NCBI GenBank assembly: GCA_030147505.1
Contig: JASBVG010000095.1
Span: 21,712-85,711, forward strand
DNA: 64,000 bases
Reading direction: 5' to 3'
From: Tardiphaga sp.
Lineage (GTDB): Bacteria; Pseudomonadota; Alphaproteobacteria; Rhizobiales; Xanthobacteraceae
Shown here piece by piece: positions 21,963 to 34,532 of the stretch. Each line of letters begins with the position of its first letter. Within the stretch, counting starts at the first letter, position 1. The notes below the pieces were generated by a model. The model did no database searches and was not told where the DNA came from. It saw only the letters and a list, made by a program, of their open reading frames with translations. A program made the translations under genes and the position numbers.

Positions 21963-23600
21963 GTGCGGCTTGATTATTTCGCCGCCATGGCTGCACGTTC
22001 GGCCGCGGCGCCGGCGCGTTGGCGTCGCCCATTCCTGGCTTGGCTCGATGGCATCGAAAGAGGCTGGGCGATTCCGCTTCTGATTGCCGGTTTTGCAGCG
22101 GCGTGGTGGCTGTTCCTCATCGTCGCCTATCAAAGCGGCGACCTGCATGTCGACGTACTGGAGACCTGGACACTCGGGCGGGAATTCGCCTGGGGGAACG
22201 CCAAGCATCCGCCGTTGATGGGCTGGGTAGCCTGGTTATGGACGCAGATCTTCCCGCTCACTGACTGGTCTTTCCAGTTGCTGTCCATGACCAATGCGGC
22301 AATCGCGCTGTTCGCAGTCGATCTGATCGCGCGCCGCTTCGTGCGCGGCGACGCCCGCGCCGTCGTGTTGATGCTGCTGATGCTGACGCCAGTCTATCAA
22401 TTCTACGCACAGCGCTTCAATGCCAACACCGTGCTGCTGGCGATCTGGCCGATGGCCACTTATTGCTACCTACGCTCGTTCGAAACACGCAGCATCGGTT
22501 GGTCGGTCGCGGCTGGCCTGCTGGCGGCCCTGGCGATGCTCGGCAAATACTATTCGATCTTCTTGGTCGCAGGCTTCGTGCTCGCGGCCTTCGCGCATCC
22601 GCGGCGGGCGACATACTTCAAGTCATTGGCGCCGTGGCTTTCGACGTTAGCCGGCCTCATCGTGCTCGGGCCGCATCTGCACTGGCTGGCGATGAATGAC
22701 GGTCAGACGCTCACCTATCCACTGAAACAGCAGGGTGGTTTTGGCCTGCACCACTCGCTCAACGAAGCGACCATGTTCTTGCTCGGCATTGGCGCGGCGC
22801 TTGCTGTGCCGGCGATTGCCTGGACCCTTTCGGCGGGACAACGGCTGGGTCGTTTCATGACGGATTTCCGCGCCATGCCGTCGGGGCTCCTTCTGCTGTT
22901 CTGGGTTTTCGTTGGCACGCTCATGTTGCCACCCGTCACAGCGGTGGCGCTTGGCACCAATATGCCATCGCTCTGGGCCGCACAGGGGTTGTTCCTGCCG
23001 GTCGTCCTGATCGTCTGCGGCGCCAGCTTTACACTGGAGCGCTTCTTTGTCGTCAATCTCGCTACCTGGGTAGCCGGAATTGCAATCACGGCCATCGTCG
23101 TGGCCGCGCCGATCCATGCGATCCAGCGCAACAGCGCCAACCCCAATGAGCGAACCTATTACCGGCTCGCCGCTGCCGAGGCGACCAAGCGATGGCACCA
23201 GGCAACAGGCCGGCCGATGATACAGGTGAGCGGCGATGACGGACTCGCCTTCGCAACCGCCTTCTACAGCCCCGATCATCCTCGCTACAGTCGTCCATTC
23301 CGCTTCCAATATGCTTGGGGCATGCCGCGTCCTGCGACCCTGCAACGTGGATGGGTTGGTCTCTGTTTCGCTAAGGATTTGACGTGCCTGGACTGGATGG
23401 GCAGGGTCGCTGCCATCGATCGCCACCATCTCCGGGTCGATTTTGATGTGCAGCCGACCCTGTGGGGAACGCCGGGTATTCCGGCCACCGTCGCCGCCCT
23501 GATGGTGTTGCCGTACGGTCCGAACACCGGGCAGCCGGGCGATCTCCGCAGCGTTGCCGCAGAAGATTTCTCCTCCAGCGGCCGCCGCCCGGCGCAGTGA
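21963..23600 (+). CDS. GT39/ArnT-like membrane glycosyltransferase, 545 aa
   Basis: About ten membrane helices are visible. The first periplasmic loop holds DLHVDVLETWTLGREFAWGNAKHPPLMGWVAWL, which has the acidic residue and the HPPL motif typical of polyprenyl-phosphate-dependent sugar transferases (PMT_2/ArnT group). Such enzymes transfer a sugar from a lipid carrier to lipid A, glycans or proteins on the periplasmic side. The start may be the GTG at 21963 or the ATG at 21987 (MAARSAAAP). No other envelope-glycan gene is adjacent, so the acceptor is unknown. Confidence 0.85.
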   Translation: MRLDYFAAMAARSAAAPARWRRPFLAWLDGIERGWAIPLLIAGFAAAWWLFLIVAYQSGDLHVDVLETWTLGREFAWGNAKHPPLMGWVAWLWTQIFPLTDWSFQLLSMTNAAIALFAVDLIARRFVRGDARAVVLMLLMLTPVYQFYAQRFNANTVLLAIWPMATYCYLRSFETRSIGWSVAAGLLAALAMLGKYYSIFLVAGFVLAAFAHPRRATYFKSLAPWLSTLAGLIVLGPHLHWLAMNDGQTLTYPLKQQGGFGLHHSLNEATMFLLGIGAALAVPAIAWTLSAGQRLGRFMTDFRAMPSGLLLLFWVFVGTLMLPPVTAVALGTNMPSLWAAQGLFLPVVLIVCGASFTLERFFVVNLATWVAGIAITAIVVAAPIHAIQRNSANPNERTYYRLAAAEATKRWHQATGRPMIQVSGDDGLAFATAFYSPDHPRYSRPFRFQYAWGMPRPATLQRGWVGLCFAKDLTCLDWMGRVAAIDRHHLRVDFDVQPTLWGTPGIPATVAALMVLPYGPNTGQPGDLRSVAAEDFSSSGRRPAQ

Positions 23601-23708
23601 GGGCCGGTCCACGGTTCAGCGGCCATGTTGTGCCATCCCGGCAAAGCGCTTAGATCGTTATCGGCACAATTCGGGCGCCGCTGAGAGGCCGCCGACAAGG
23701 AGACGTAT

Positions 23709-24164
23709 ATGCTGCGCGACGACATCAATGCCGCCGTCAAGGAGGCCATGAAAGCCAAAGACGAGCGCAAGCTTTCCACCCTGCGCATGGTCAACTCGAC
23801 CATCAAGAATGCGGATATCGATGCGCGCGGCCAGGGCAAGCCTCCGCTCGGCGATGCCGATTTGCTCAGCCTGCTGCAGAAGATGATCAAACAGCGTCAG
23901 GAGTCGGTGGAACTCTACGACAAGGGCGGCCGTGCCGAACTCGCCGCACAGGAGCGCGAGGAGATCGCGGTCATCACGGCCTATCTGCCGCAACAGATGT
24001 CGGACGATGAGACGAAGGCTGCGATAGCTGCCGAGATCACCGAGCTTGGCGCTGTCGGCATGAAGGATATGGGCAAGGTGATTGCCGCCCTGAAGGCGAA
24101 ATATGCCGGACAGATGGATTTCGGAAAGGTCAGTGGCTTGGTGAAGGCCGCACTGAACGGCTAA
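23709..24164 (+). CDS. GatB/YqeY domain protein, 151 aa
   Basis: The protein is the stand-alone YqeY type related to the tail domain of GatB. It begins MLRDDINAAVKEAMKAKDERKLSTLRM and has KMIKQRQESVELYDKGGR, then EIAVITAYLPQQMS, GMKDMGKVIAALKAKYAGQMDFGKVSGLVKAAL. The helical bundle is thought to bind tRNA; the biological role is not settled. In many alphaproteobacteria this gene sits between carA and dnaG-rpoD. Here carA is nearby but dnaG and rpoD are absent. It ends at a strong terminator. Confidence 0.93.
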   Translation: MLRDDINAAVKEAMKAKDERKLSTLRMVNSTIKNADIDARGQGKPPLGDADLLSLLQKMIKQRQESVELYDKGGRAELAAQEREEIAVITAYLPQQMSDDETKAAIAAEITELGAVGMKDMGKVIAALKAKYAGQMDFGKVSGLVKAALNG

Positions 24165-24186
24165 TAGCGATTAAGTTGCAAAGTCG

Positions 24187-24222
24187 GCCTCTCCTCGCCG
24201 TGCAAGGAGAGGCTTTTTATTT
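24187..24222 (+). terminator. Intrinsic terminator after the YqeY gene
   Basis: GCCTCTCCT (24187-24195) and AGGAGAGGC (24205-24213) form a perfect 9-bp stem, followed by TTTTTATTT. It overlaps the last codon of the converging acyl-CoA ligase gene. Confidence 0.9.
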
Positions 24223-25849
24223 ACGCAGCTGCGGTCGGCAGGCTGTATTCCTTGAACTGATCGCGCAACGCCGTCTTCAGGATCTTGCCCGTCGCGGTAT
24301 GCGGAATCGCATCGACGAACACCACATCGTCTGGCATCCACCACTTGGCGATCTTGCCATCCATGTAGTTCAGGATGTCCTCTCGGCTCGCCTGCTGGTC
24401 CGGTTTGAGCTGCACGATCAACAGCGGGCGCTCGTCCCACTTGGGATGGAAGACGCCGATCACAGCCGCTTCCGCCACCTGCGGATGGCCGACCGCGAGA
24501 TTCTCCAGATCGATCGACGAGATCCATTCGCCGCCGGACTTGATGACGTCCTTCGAGCGATCCGTGATCCGCATATAGCCGTATTCATCGATGGTTGCGA
24601 CGTCGCCGGTGTCGAAGTAGCCTTCGTCGTCGAGGATGTTCCTGTCGACGCGATAGTAAGCCTTCGCAACGGCAGGCCCGCGTACCAGCAGACGGCCGAA
24701 GGTCTTGCCGTCGTTCGGGATCAACTTGCCATTATCGTCGACCAGCTTCATTTCGACCATGAAGGGCGAGAAGCCCTGCGTCTGCAGGATGTCGAACTTG
24801 GCGCTGCCATCGAGATCCTTGAACTGACCCTGCAGCACGCAAACGGTGCCGAGTGGCGACATTTCCGTCATGCCCCACGCATGGCGCGGCTCGACGCCCA
24901 TATTCGCAAAGGTCTCGATCATCGCACGCGGCATCGCCGAGCCGCCGCACACCACCACCTTGAGATCCGGCAGTGTCAGCTTTTCCTTCTGCATATGTTG
25001 CAGCAGCATCAGCCATACCGTCGGAACGCCTGCGGTGTAGGTCACCTTCTCGGTGCTGAGTAGTTCATAGACTGATGCGCCATCAAGCTTGGCGCCCGGC
25101 ATCACCAGCTTGGTGCCCATGGACGGCGCAGAGAAAGCGATGCCCCAGCTATTGGCGTGGAACAGCGGCACCACCGGCAGCATCGTGTCCTTGGACGTTG
25201 TGCCGAGTGAGTCGCCGTTATTCGCCATCAGCGAATGCAGCACGTTGGAGCGATGCGAATACAGCACGCCCTTCGGATCGCCTGTGGTGCCCGATGTGTA
25301 GCACATGGTCGCGGCAGTGTTCTCGTCGAACTCCTTCCACTGGAAGTTTCCATCGACCTCGTTGATCCAGTCCTCATACGCGACGGCGTTCTTCAGCGTG
25401 GTCGTCGGCATATGCGCCTTGTCGGTGAAAACGATATAGCGCTCGACGCTTGGGAGCTGGTCCGCGATCTTTTCCAGGATCGGAATGAAGGTCAGATCGG
25501 TCATCACGATGCGGTCTTGCGCATGGTTGATGATCCAGGCGATCTGGTCCGGGAACAGGCGCGGATTCACCGTGTGGCAGATGGCGCCGATGCCCATGAT
25601 GCCGTACCAGGCTTCGAGATGGCGCCAGGTGTTCCAGGCAATGGTGGCGACGCGGTCGCCGAGCACGATGCCTTCCTTATCGAGCCGCTGTGCGACCTTC
25701 AGTGAGCGCTTGCGGATCTCGGCATAGTTGGTGCGGTGGATCGGTCCTTCCACGGAGCGGGTGACGACCTCGCGCTCGCCGTGATTCTTCGCTGCGTGAT
25801 CGATGATCCGATGACACAACAGGGGCCAGTCTTGCATCAAGCCGCGCAT
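24221..25849 (-). CDS. AMP-forming acyl-CoA ligase, 542 aa
   Basis: The enzyme activates a carboxylic acid with ATP and CoA. The ANL-family motifs are complete: P-loop CYTSGTTGDPKGVLYSH near residue 180, AWGMTEMSPLG near 330, GYFDTGDVATIDEYGY, RSKDVIKSGGEWISS and the catalytic Lys in ATGKILKTALRD near the C-terminus. The overall pattern is that of medium/long-chain acyl-CoA ligases and of the related methylthiopropionyl-CoA ligase group (DmdB-like); the substrate cannot be fixed by eye. The ATG at 25849 follows GGAGGAGG and is clearly the start. The gene is divergent from the extensin-like gene. Confidence 0.92.
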   Translation of the reverse strand: MRGLMQDWPLLCHRIIDHAAKNHGEREVVTRSVEGPIHRTNYAEIRKRSLKVAQRLDKEGIVLGDRVATIAWNTWRHLEAWYGIMGIGAICHTVNPRLFPDQIAWIINHAQDRIVMTDLTFIPILEKIADQLPSVERYIVFTDKAHMPTTTLKNAVAYEDWINEVDGNFQWKEFDENTAATMCYTSGTTGDPKGVLYSHRSNVLHSLMANNGDSLGTTSKDTMLPVVPLFHANSWGIAFSAPSMGTKLVMPGAKLDGASVYELLSTEKVTYTAGVPTVWLMLLQHMQKEKLTLPDLKVVVCGGSAMPRAMIETFANMGVEPRHAWGMTEMSPLGTVCVLQGQFKDLDGSAKFDILQTQGFSPFMVEMKLVDDNGKLIPNDGKTFGRLLVRGPAVAKAYYRVDRNILDDEGYFDTGDVATIDEYGYMRITDRSKDVIKSGGEWISSIDLENLAVGHPQVAEAAVIGVFHPKWDERPLLIVQLKPDQQASREDILNYMDGKIAKWWMPDDVVFVDAIPHTATGKILKTALRDQFKEYSLPTAAA

Positions 25850-25947
25850 TCGATTCCTCCTCCGCATTGCTGTTCTGCTCGCGCTTCCGTTAAGGAACCG
25901 CAGCGCCCACGACGGGTTTGCCCATCATTGGGGAACTAGGTCTTGCC

Positions 25948-27075
25948 ATGAAGTGTAACGCGGGGAAAGCGGGCGTAAAATCGACTTTTGGTCTATCCCG
26001 CTGCGGCCAAACGACAATTGGAGCGGTTCTTGCGCTGCTCATGATTTCGGCACTGCCGGCACAGGCCTATCCGACCACCTCGCGCGTGCCGCTGCCGAAG
26101 CCGCGTCCAGCCGAAGCGCCGCAGATCGCGTCCGACAACGCAGCGAAAGACGACAGCCAGTCCGGCGCCCCGCCTGTTCAGCCAGAGAACAAGGCCGCCG
26201 AGCAGAAGCCAGCAGAGCTGAAATCGCCCGAACCACTGCCGCCTTCGGCCTGCCGGCTGGCGCTGAGCGAGAACATTGCGATCGCACCGAGCATTCCGGA
26301 CATCAAGGGCCCGGGCGCCTGCGGCGGCCCCGATTTGGTGCGCCTTGAAGCGATCGTGCTTCCCGACAAGACGCTGGTACCGCTCAAGCCGGCCGCCACC
26401 ATGCGTTGCAACATGGCCGAGGCCGTAGCGGACTGGGTGCGTATGGACATGGCTCCACTGGCCGGCAGCCTCAACACGAAATTGCTCGAAATCGACAATT
26501 TCGACTCATTTAACTGCCGCGGTCGCAATCGCGTTCAGGGTGCCAAATTGTCCGAACATGGCCGCGCCAATGCGCTGGACGTGCGCGGGCTGAAGCTGGT
26601 CAATGGCCAGACCATAGCATTCACCGAACGAAATACGCCGCGTGCGCTGCGCGAAAGGGTGTTGTTGTCGCTGTGTACGCGCTTTCCCACTGTGCTTGGG
26701 CCGGGGTCGGACGGTTATCACGAGGACCACATCCATTTTGATCTCGCCGAGCGTCGCGGCGATTATCGCATCTGCCAATGGGATGTCTGGGACCAGTGGC
26801 CACAGATCGCACCGCTGATGCCGATGCCCCGTCCGGCCGAAGCGCCGCCGCGAGAGACGGCGGAGAGTAAGGAGGCTACGCCCGACGCAAGGCCCGGCGA
26901 GCAATCTTCGCAGAAGCAGCCGGAAGCTCGGGCTGAACCGGACAAGGAGCAGCAGGCCGAAGGGACCAAGTCGGAAGAGCCGAAGGCCAAATCCGAGCAG
27001 AAATCCAAGGTCAAAGCGAAGAAGCCGCGCAAGCAGCGCGCGCAGGCGCCATTCCCGTTGAATCTGTTGCGTTAG
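25948..27075 (+). CDS. Secreted extensin-like family protein, 375 aa
   Basis: A signal peptide (GAVLALLMISALPAQA) is followed by a Pro/Lys/Ala-rich stretch to about residue 95, an extensin-like C-terminal domain (about 98-280) and a charged Lys/Glu/Pro tail. The domain begins with SACRLAL, has GPGACGGPDLVRLEA, CNMAEAVADWVR, a Cys in FNCRGRNRV, then LSEHGRANALDVRG and GPGSDGYHEDHIHFDL; the His/Asp pattern resembles D-Ala-D-Ala peptidase-like metal sites. A periplasmic role in cell-wall turnover is plausible. The ATG at 25948 gives a clean signal peptide; an upstream TTG at 25918 is less likely. Confidence 0.85.
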   Translation: MKCNAGKAGVKSTFGLSRCGQTTIGAVLALLMISALPAQAYPTTSRVPLPKPRPAEAPQIASDNAAKDDSQSGAPPVQPENKAAEQKPAELKSPEPLPPSACRLALSENIAIAPSIPDIKGPGACGGPDLVRLEAIVLPDKTLVPLKPAATMRCNMAEAVADWVRMDMAPLAGSLNTKLLEIDNFDSFNCRGRNRVQGAKLSEHGRANALDVRGLKLVNGQTIAFTERNTPRALRERVLLSLCTRFPTVLGPGSDGYHEDHIHFDLAERRGDYRICQWDVWDQWPQIAPLMPMPRPAEAPPRETAESKEATPDARPGEQSSQKQPEARAEPDKEQQAEGTKSEEPKAKSEQKSKVKAKKPRKQRAQAPFPLNLLR

Positions 27076-27123
27076 CGAGCCGCTCCGGTCGCATCAAACC
27101 GGGGCGGGAGGCGCTGGATCAAT

Positions 27124-27151
27124 AAAAAGGCGCCGGGGTACCGGCGCCTTT
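27124..27151. terminator. Bidirectional intrinsic terminator
   Basis: GGCGCCGG, loop GGTA, CCGGCGCC, with A-run before and TTT after, between the convergent extensin-like and L,D-transpeptidase genes. Confidence 0.87.
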
Positions 27152-27173
27152 CAAGATTGGGATTTTGTGAAGC

Positions 27174-27857
27174 TTAGTATGGCGTGCCGCCGCCGCCCTG
27201 GAGGGCCAGCTTCGAATTATATGGCGAGTCGCCGGCCTTCGGCTCCAGCACGACGACCAAGGCGCCCGGCTTCACGCGGCTGTAGAGATCGATCACGTCC
27301 TCGTTGGTCATGCGAATGCAGCCTGAGGAGATCGACGCACCGATATATTCCGGCTGGTTGGTGCCGTGGATGCGGAACAGCGTGTCCTTGTTGCCCTGAT
27401 AGAGATAGAGCGCGCGGGCGCCGAGCGGATTGTCCACGCCGCCGGGCACAGAGGCCGGCAGGCCTTCGATGCGCTTGTGGATGTCGGCGGTCGGGGTCCA
27501 CTTCGGCCATTCGGCCATGTTGCCAACGCGGGCAACACCGGAGAATGCGAGGGCTTCTTCGCCCACGGTCACGCCGTAGCGGATTGCCTTGCCGCCGTCC
27601 TGTACAAAATAGAGATAGTGGTTGTCGGAGTCGACCACGATCGAGCCCGGCAGTTCCTTGCGATGGAAGTCGACGATCGCGCGGCGGAACGGCTCCGGCG
27701 GATTGACCTTGGCATACTTCGCCTTGGCGAGCTGCGCCTTGTCATTCGGCTTCAGGGTCGATTCCGGCGCCGGTTGATACATGGCAGTGGTCTGCATGCA
27801 GCCCGACAGCATGATGCCGGCGGCGACGATCAAACCCAGTCGAATCTTCAGAGACAT
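27174..27857 (-). CDS. L,D-transpeptidase (YkuD family) lipoprotein, 227 aa
   Basis: YkuD-type enzymes form 3-3 cross-links in peptidoglycan or attach proteins to it. The catalytic signature is present: HGTNQPEYIG, then SSGCIRMTNEDVIDLY with the nucleophilic Cys near residue 181. The N-terminus LIVAAGIMLSGCMQ holds a lipobox (LSGC), so the protein is probably anchored in the outer or inner membrane. The core strand ELPGSIVVDSDNHYLYFVQDGGKAIRYGVTVG is typical. It faces the extensin-like gene, another wall-related protein. Confidence 0.92.
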   Translation of the reverse strand: MSLKIRLGLIVAAGIMLSGCMQTTAMYQPAPESTLKPNDKAQLAKAKYAKVNPPEPFRRAIVDFHRKELPGSIVVDSDNHYLYFVQDGGKAIRYGVTVGEEALAFSGVARVGNMAEWPKWTPTADIHKRIEGLPASVPGGVDNPLGARALYLYQGNKDTLFRIHGTNQPEYIGASISSGCIRMTNEDVIDLYSRVKPGALVVVLEPKAGDSPYNSKLALQGGGGTPY

Positions 27858-28221
27858 AACCTTGTTCCAGTTGCTAGGCCAGGACGCATGTTACGTCCTC
27901 AAAAATAGGCCTCTAACGCCACGATTCCATTAAGTGCAGTATCGCTGAATTTTCCCGTGTTTCCAGCGGCGAGACACGCGCTGCAGCATGCGGGTTACGA
28001 CCTGTGTCATATTTGCCGCAGAAATTTCTCAGCTCCGGGCAAGGTTTACGCGGGTTCACGACTTCTCCCGAAGCTGTGATCGGCAGACCAGGAGACGCGG
28101 CAATTCCATGTTTGGCAATTGCAAGTCTGACCAAGGTCTCAGTTACGTAAGGTATTCGCCCATCGTTCGGTATCTGCCGAATTAATTTGACTATTATTCG
28201 TTATTTCGCTAATCACCGAAT
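27858..28221. other. Intergenic region with palindromes before the SdpR-like gene
   Basis: No supported gene. The 65-codon plus-strand frame at 27988-28185 has no family features. The right end is AT-rich and holds TTCGG-N6-CCGAA (28166-28181) and the palindrome CCGAAT-N4-ATTCGG across the SdpR-like start codon (28216-28231). Confidence 0.5.
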
Positions 28222-28231
28222 ATGAATTCGG
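28166..28231. promoter_or_regulatory. Probable operator sites of the SdpR-like repressor
   Basis: Two inverted repeats share the same half-site: TTCGG TATCTG CCGAA (28166-28181) and CCGAAT ATGA ATTCGG (28216-28231, containing the start codon). ArsR-family repressors normally bind such imperfect or perfect palindromes and repress their own operon. Confidence 0.45.
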
Positions 28232-28545
28232 TCTTTAAAGCCCTCTCCGATCCGACCCGGCGCGAAATCCTCCAGCTCTTGCGCGAGCGAGAAATGACTG
28301 CAAGCGAGATCGCGGAACGCTTCGATTTGGCAAAGCCGACCCTGTCGGGTCACTTCGCCGTCTTGCGAGAAGCCGATCTTGTACGCAGCGAGAAATCCGG
28401 CACCAGGATCACCTACTGGTTGAATCTCTCCGTGCTGGAGGAAACCATGTGGCTATTTATGAGGAGCTTTGGGGCTTCGCCACCTGAGCCTTCGCCCTCC
28501 GATACGATCCCGAAATCCGCTCTGAACGAGAAACAAATACCATGA
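28222..28545 (+). CDS. ArsR-family autorepressor, SdpR-like, 107 aa
   Basis: The winged helix-turn-helix is typical of the ArsR/SdpR group: MNSVFKALSDPTRREILQLLRE, MTASEIAERFDLAKPTLSGHFAVLREADLV, then the wing RSEKSGTRITYWLNLS. No metal-binding ELCVCDL-type motif is present, which matches SdpR-like members rather than metal sensors. Its stop codon overlaps the start of the SdpI-like gene as ATGA, so the two are translationally coupled. In Bacillus, SdpR is held at the membrane by SdpI when toxin is present; a similar logic is possible here. Confidence 0.9.
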   Translation: MNSVFKALSDPTRREILQLLREREMTASEIAERFDLAKPTLSGHFAVLREADLVRSEKSGTRITYWLNLSVLEETMWLFMRSFGASPPEPSPSDTIPKSALNEKQIP

Positions 28546-29207
28546 GCCGCCTTGCCCCGAGCTTCAGCCTGTTCATCACCGCCGCTACTTTCAGCGTGTC
28601 GGCCTGGGTCTTGACCCGCATTCCGACTGATAAACGCGTGCCGGTGCATTTCGACATTGCCGGCCAGCCGGACCGCTTTAGCGAGGCGTGGATGGCACTC
28701 CTCATCATCCCGGGCCTTTGCGCCCTGTTCACTCTCCTGTTCGCGCTCTTGCCGCGGATCGAGCCGAGGGCGCTCAATCTCGCGGGCTCGCAACGCGCCT
28801 ATGACACGGTCTGGATCACCGCGATCCTGCTGCTGGCGGGTTGCCATGGGTTTTTGATTGCGAGCGCCCTGGATCTCACGCTGGATATCCCGCGCCTTGT
28901 GACGGCCCTGGTTGGCCTAAGTTTCGTGGCAACCGGCAATGTCGCGGGCAAGATTCGGCCGAACTTCACGATTGGGATCCGGCTTCCCTGGACGCTGGCC
29001 AGTGATCGTGTGTGGTACCGGACACATCGCGTCTTCGGATGGGGCGCGGTCGCGACCGGGCTCTTGCTCATGGCCGCGTCAGGGGGGGGTATGCCCTCGA
29101 TTATGCTCGCGATCACGCTATTCACGTGCCTTTGCTTCCTGCTCCTTGGCACGATCATCTATTCGTATTGCGTGTGGCGGAGCTTGAGCCGGGAAGAACG
29201 AGCTTAG
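28542..29207 (+). CDS. SdpI-like membrane protein, 221 aa
   Basis: Six hydrophobic helices are visible. The N-terminal part has the DUF1648 pattern RIPTDKRVPVHFDIAGQPDRFSEAW, and the C-terminal part has the SdpI signature GNVAGKIRPNFTIGIRLPWTLASDRVWYRTHRVFGW. Bacillus SdpI gives immunity to the SdpC cannibalism toxin and sequesters SdpR. No sdpC-like toxin gene is nearby, so in this organism the pair may give protection against foreign toxins or sense envelope stress. Coupled to the repressor gene by a 4-bp overlap. Confidence 0.9.
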   Translation: MSRLAPSFSLFITAATFSVSAWVLTRIPTDKRVPVHFDIAGQPDRFSEAWMALLIIPGLCALFTLLFALLPRIEPRALNLAGSQRAYDTVWITAILLLAGCHGFLIASALDLTLDIPRLVTALVGLSFVATGNVAGKIRPNFTIGIRLPWTLASDRVWYRTHRVFGWGAVATGLLLMAASGGGMPSIMLAITLFTCLCFLLLGTIIYSYCVWRSLSREERA

Positions 29208-29641
29208 AAGCCGACGGATCGATGGGCCGGTCTCGGCCGGTTTCCCTCAGACAGCGGCGCATAGGCTAGCCGAGACCGCATACTACCAATCCGGAAAAAC
29301 CGACGTCATCGCCTCGGCGGCTGCGCGCGGGGGTCTAATAGCCGTGCGTGACCGGGCGGGCTCCCATGCAAAGCTCGTCGGCTTACCCAACGGGACCGGC
29401 TTATCCGCGCTGCTGCCGATCACGATTTCTGCCGAGGGGAGGGGATCGCCGATCGTGCCTGTGAATTCGGGTACGTCAAGTTCCCGGTCGATAACTTTCG
29501 CGCATGTATGGGGTTGGCGCGATGCGAGAAGGCTGTCATGAGGGCTGCATCCGTATCGGGCATGGTCGCCCTCCCACCGATTCGGTTCGGGCCGCCCCTC
29601 CGGTGGTCCCTGATTGCATCTTCAACCATTGCGGAGTTGCC
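29208..29641. other. Intergenic stretch of about 430 bp, no supported feature
   Basis: The short open frames here show no ribosome binding site or motif, and I see no RNA gene or repeat apart from a weak GGCCGG..CCGG hairpin near 29230. It may hold the promoter and a long leader of the CorA gene. Confidence 0.4.
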
Positions 29642-30622
29642 ATGCTGGCTGTCTTCACCCCCGTCGATCACGCCCTCCGGAAATCCGAGCAGACCGATCT
29701 TTCGGCGTTACCGGAAAATGCGGTGTGGATCGACATGGTGAAGCCGTCGCCGGGCGAGGACAAGGCGGTGGAAAAACTGGCCGGGGTGGAAATCCCGACC
29801 CGCGAGGACATGCAGGAGATCGAAATCTCCAGCCGCCTCTATATCGAGAACGGCGCCCGCTACATGACAGCGAGCTTGATGTGCGGTTCCGACAGCGAGA
29901 ATCCGCGCGTCACCGCCGTCACCTTCATTCTTACCCGCCAGCGTCTCGTCACCGTGCGCTACGACGCGCCCAAGCCGTTCACCTCGGTTGAGCTGAAGCT
30001 CGCCCGCAACGCTCCGGCCAATGCCAATGGCGAGACCGTTCTGCTGGAATTGCTGGATGCCGTGATCGATCGCTGCGCCGACATTCTGGAGCGTGTCGGC
30101 GCCGATATCGACCAGGTCAGCCACGACATTTTCGAGCCCGACGAGTCGCAGCGCACCGGCCATGCCAAGCGCTATTCGGAAATCCTCATCGCCATCGGCC
30201 GCAAGGGCGATCTCACCTCGAAAGTCCGTGAAAGCCTGGTCTCCATCGGCCGCCTCGTCACCTTCGTCACGGCAGAGGCGGAGGGCGTGAAATGGTCGAA
30301 GGATATGCGCGCCCAGCTCAAGACCATGCAGCGCGACGTCGTCTCGTTGACCGATCACGCCTCCTACCTGTCAAGCAAGATCACCTTCACGCTTGACGCC
30401 ATGCTAGGTGTCGTCAATCTTGAGCAGAACAACATCATCAAGCTGTTCTCAGTGATGGCAGTGGTCCTGATGCCGCCGACTCTGATCGCCTCGGTCTATG
30501 GCATGAACTTCAAGCTGATGCCCGAGCTCAACTGGGAGCACGGCTATCCGATGGCGATCCTGATGATGTTCTTTGCGGCGGTGCTGCCGTACTTTTTCTT
30601 CAAGTGGAAGAAGTGGCTGTAG
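29642..30622 (+). CDS. CorA-family magnesium/divalent cation transporter, 326 aa
   Basis: CorA forms a pentameric channel for Mg2+ (some members carry Ni, Co or Zn). The long cytoplasmic N-terminal part ends in two C-terminal membrane helices joined by the periplasmic loop with the family motif: VVLMPPTLIASVYGMNFKLMPELNWEHGYPMAI, where GMN is the selectivity motif. The tail FFFKWKKWL is basic, as expected. The ATG at 29642 is preceded by GCGGAG; the longer open frame upstream is not coding. The gene ends 12 bp from the converging metH gene. Confidence 0.95.
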   Translation: MLAVFTPVDHALRKSEQTDLSALPENAVWIDMVKPSPGEDKAVEKLAGVEIPTREDMQEIEISSRLYIENGARYMTASLMCGSDSENPRVTAVTFILTRQRLVTVRYDAPKPFTSVELKLARNAPANANGETVLLELLDAVIDRCADILERVGADIDQVSHDIFEPDESQRTGHAKRYSEILIAIGRKGDLTSKVRESLVSIGRLVTFVTAEAEGVKWSKDMRAQLKTMQRDVVSLTDHASYLSSKITFTLDAMLGVVNLEQNNIIKLFSVMAVVLMPPTLIASVYGMNFKLMPELNWEHGYPMAILMMFFAAVLPYFFFKWKKWL

Positions 30623-30634
30623 CGCCAGCAATCC

Positions 30635-34513
<3,879 letters not shown>

Positions 34514-34532
34514 GATCTTGAGCAGCCTTGAT

